A stretch of 64,000 nt of DNA from contig NZ_RBXD01000001.1 in NCBI RefSeq assembly GCF_003634825.1, positions 2,316,501-2,380,500 of the forward strand, read 5' to 3'. Source of the DNA: Flavobacterium sp. 123. GTDB lineage: Bacteria > Bacteroidota > Bacteroidia > Flavobacteriales > Flavobacteriaceae. The notes beneath the pieces are model-generated. The model ran no database searches. It was not told the DNA's origin and was given only the letters and a program-made list of their open reading frames with translations. Positions 62,933 to 64,000 of this stretch are shown piece by piece. A program made the translations under genes and the position numbers. Each line of letters starts with the position of its first letter. Positions within the stretch are counted from its first letter, which is position 1.

Positions 62933-64000
62933 TTAGAAGCAATATTCGTTTTCGGCTACTAATTTAGAAGTTATAATTTCTCTTAGCGCTACGATGTTTG
63001 GCATATTCGTATATTTAGTAAAACGACGTAATCCCATTAACATCATGCGTTGTTCATCACCTTCGGCAAATGAGATAATGCTTTCTTTTCCTTTTTGAGT
63101 TACTATATCAACAGCTTTGTATAAGTATAATTTCGCCATAGCAATTTGCTCTTGTACTTTAGCTTCGCCTTCTTTTTTAGCTAATTTTTCTGTTCTCAAA
63201 AGGGTTGATTCAGCCATGTAAATTTCAATCAAAATATCTGAAGCAGCCATTAGTAATTGTTGATGTGCATCTAAATCAGGACCGTATTTTTGAACAGCGC
63301 CACCAGCAACCATAAGAAATGCTTTTTTCAATTTACCAACCATTTCTTTTTCTTCTGCAAATAATTCTGAATAATCTGGAGTATCAAATGAAGGAATTCC
63401 CATTAATTCTTCTTGAACTTTTGAAGCTGGTCCTAATAAGTCAACATGACCTTTCATTGCTTTTTTGATTAGCATACCAACAGAAAGCATTCTGTTAATT
63501 TCATTAGTTCCTTCATAAATACGAGCAATTCTTGCGTCCCTCCAAGCACTTTCCATCGGAGTATCTTCTGAAAATCCCATACCTCCAAAAATCTGAATCC
63601 CTTCATCAGCACAATTTTGAACATCTTCAGAGACTGCTACTTTCAAAATGGAGCATTCGATAGCATATTCTTCAACTCCTTTTAATTCTGCTTCCTGATG
63701 TGTTGCGCCTTCTGCTTCTCTAATTGCAATTCGATCTTCAATATCTTTTGCAGCTCTGTATGAAGCACTTTCGCCAGCATAACAACTAGTTGCCATTTCG
63801 GCTAGTTTATATCGAATAGCACCAAACTGAGCGATTGGAGTATTAAATTGCATTCTTTCATTTGCATATTTTATTCCGCCAGTAGTTACTCTACGTTGAG
63901 CGTCAAGGCAAGCAGCTGCTAACTTGATACGTCCTACGTTCAGAGCATTCATGGCTATTTTGAAACCATTTCCTCTTTCAGAAAGCATGTTTTCAACAGG
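62933..64000 (-). CDS. Acyl-CoA dehydrogenase family protein, 5' end outside the window
   Basis: Beta-oxidation flavoenzyme. The frame is open to base 64000: ahead of the Met at 63988 the codons read PVEN, so the start lies beyond. Visible are the C-terminal FAD and acyl-CoA domains: GIKYANERMQFNTPIAQFGAIR, IFGGMGFSEDTPMESAWRDARI with the base near it, and YEGTNEINRMLSVGML. A further C-terminal extension (about the last 150 residues) is typical of the long bacterial acyl-CoA dehydrogenases. About 356 codons are present. Confidence 0.94.
   Translation of the reverse strand, partial: PVENMLSERGNGFKIAMNALNVGRIKLAAACLDAQRRVTTGGIKYANERMQFNTPIAQFGAIRYKLAEMATSCYAGESASYRAAKDIEDRIAIREAEGATHQEAELKGVEEYAIECSILKVAVSEDVQNCADEGIQIFGGMGFSEDTPMESAWRDARIARIYEGTNEINRMLSVGMLIKKAMKGHVDLLGPASKVQEELMGIPSFDTPDYSELFAEEKEMVGKLKKAFLMVAGGAVQKYGPDLDAHQQLLMAASDILIEIYMAESTLLRTEKLAKKEGEAKVQEQIAMAKLYLYKAVDIVTQKGKESIISFAEGDEQRMMLMGLRRFTKYTNMPNIVALREIITSKLVAENEYCF

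Overview
The window looks like the chromosome of a Flavobacterium-type member of the Bacteroidota. It is AT-rich, the genes lack obvious Shine-Dalgarno sites, and many carry a TAnnTTTG -7 box just upstream. Lineage-typical families are present: a TonB-dependent receptor with a DUF4249 lipoprotein, a DUF3276 (PUR-alpha-like) protein, DUF4293, monomeric isocitrate dehydrogenase, a long NusB and a Rho with a large N-terminal insertion. I see no prophage, insertion sequence, CRISPR array, rRNA or tRNA. It is mostly housekeeping sequence with short structured intergenic regions.

Layout. 1-4.2 kb: glutamate synthase large subunit (cut by the left edge), then sucC after a 0.4 kb gap. 4.2-10 kb: DUF1456 protein and a four-gene minus-strand run (O-antigen-ligase/TPR protein, secreted esterase, dipeptide epimerase, BioF-like PLP enzyme). 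10-14 kb: uvrB, rlmF, thiamine pyrophosphokinase. 14-19.5 kb: TonB receptor/DUF4249 pair and isocitrate dehydrogenase. 19.6-23 kb: trmD-rplS, a two-domain cyclophilin-FKBP prolyl isomerase, CsaA and a small hydrolase. 23-30 kb: sulfurtransferase/hydrolase pair, DUF3276, ABC exporter, nusB-yajC, pepT. 30-34 kb: glycogen/maltodextrin genes (GT4 glycogen synthase, GH13 lipoprotein, a likely GH13 relic). 34-44 kb: two signalling pairs, cysteine synthase, lipoamide dehydrogenase, a second ABC exporter, truA, a phosphodiesterase. 44-52.6 kb: rho, rsmB, kup, a secreted protein with a 51-bp tandem repeat, a YCF48-like lipoprotein. 52.6-58.6 kb: ECF sigma/membrane regulator/periplasmic protein operon, SRPBCC-GyrI fusion, MazG-like enzyme, ilvE, mnmD and two small ORFs. 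58.6-64 kb: oxidative-stress group (oxyR divergent from dps, carbonic anhydrase, Cu/Zn superoxide dismutase), a LETM1-like protein and an acyl-CoA dehydrogenase cut by the right edge.

Most interesting non-coding features: two copies of a probable dispersed element (about 20990-21060 and 40226-40310) sharing one arm but carrying different hairpins, the second overlapping the truA stop codon; a heptamer repeat forming both a possible trmD terminator and part of the rplS promoter; a candidate rplS leader; a hairpin in the sucC leader; and very long palindromic terminators. Several starts need correction: trmD, oxyR, DUF3276, the ABC exporter at 38.5-40.2 kb, the LETM1-like gene, the 51-bp-repeat protein and yfcE. 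The TonB receptor appears to have lost its ATG to a one-base shift inside its signal peptide. I did not find a clear undescribed multi-gene system.
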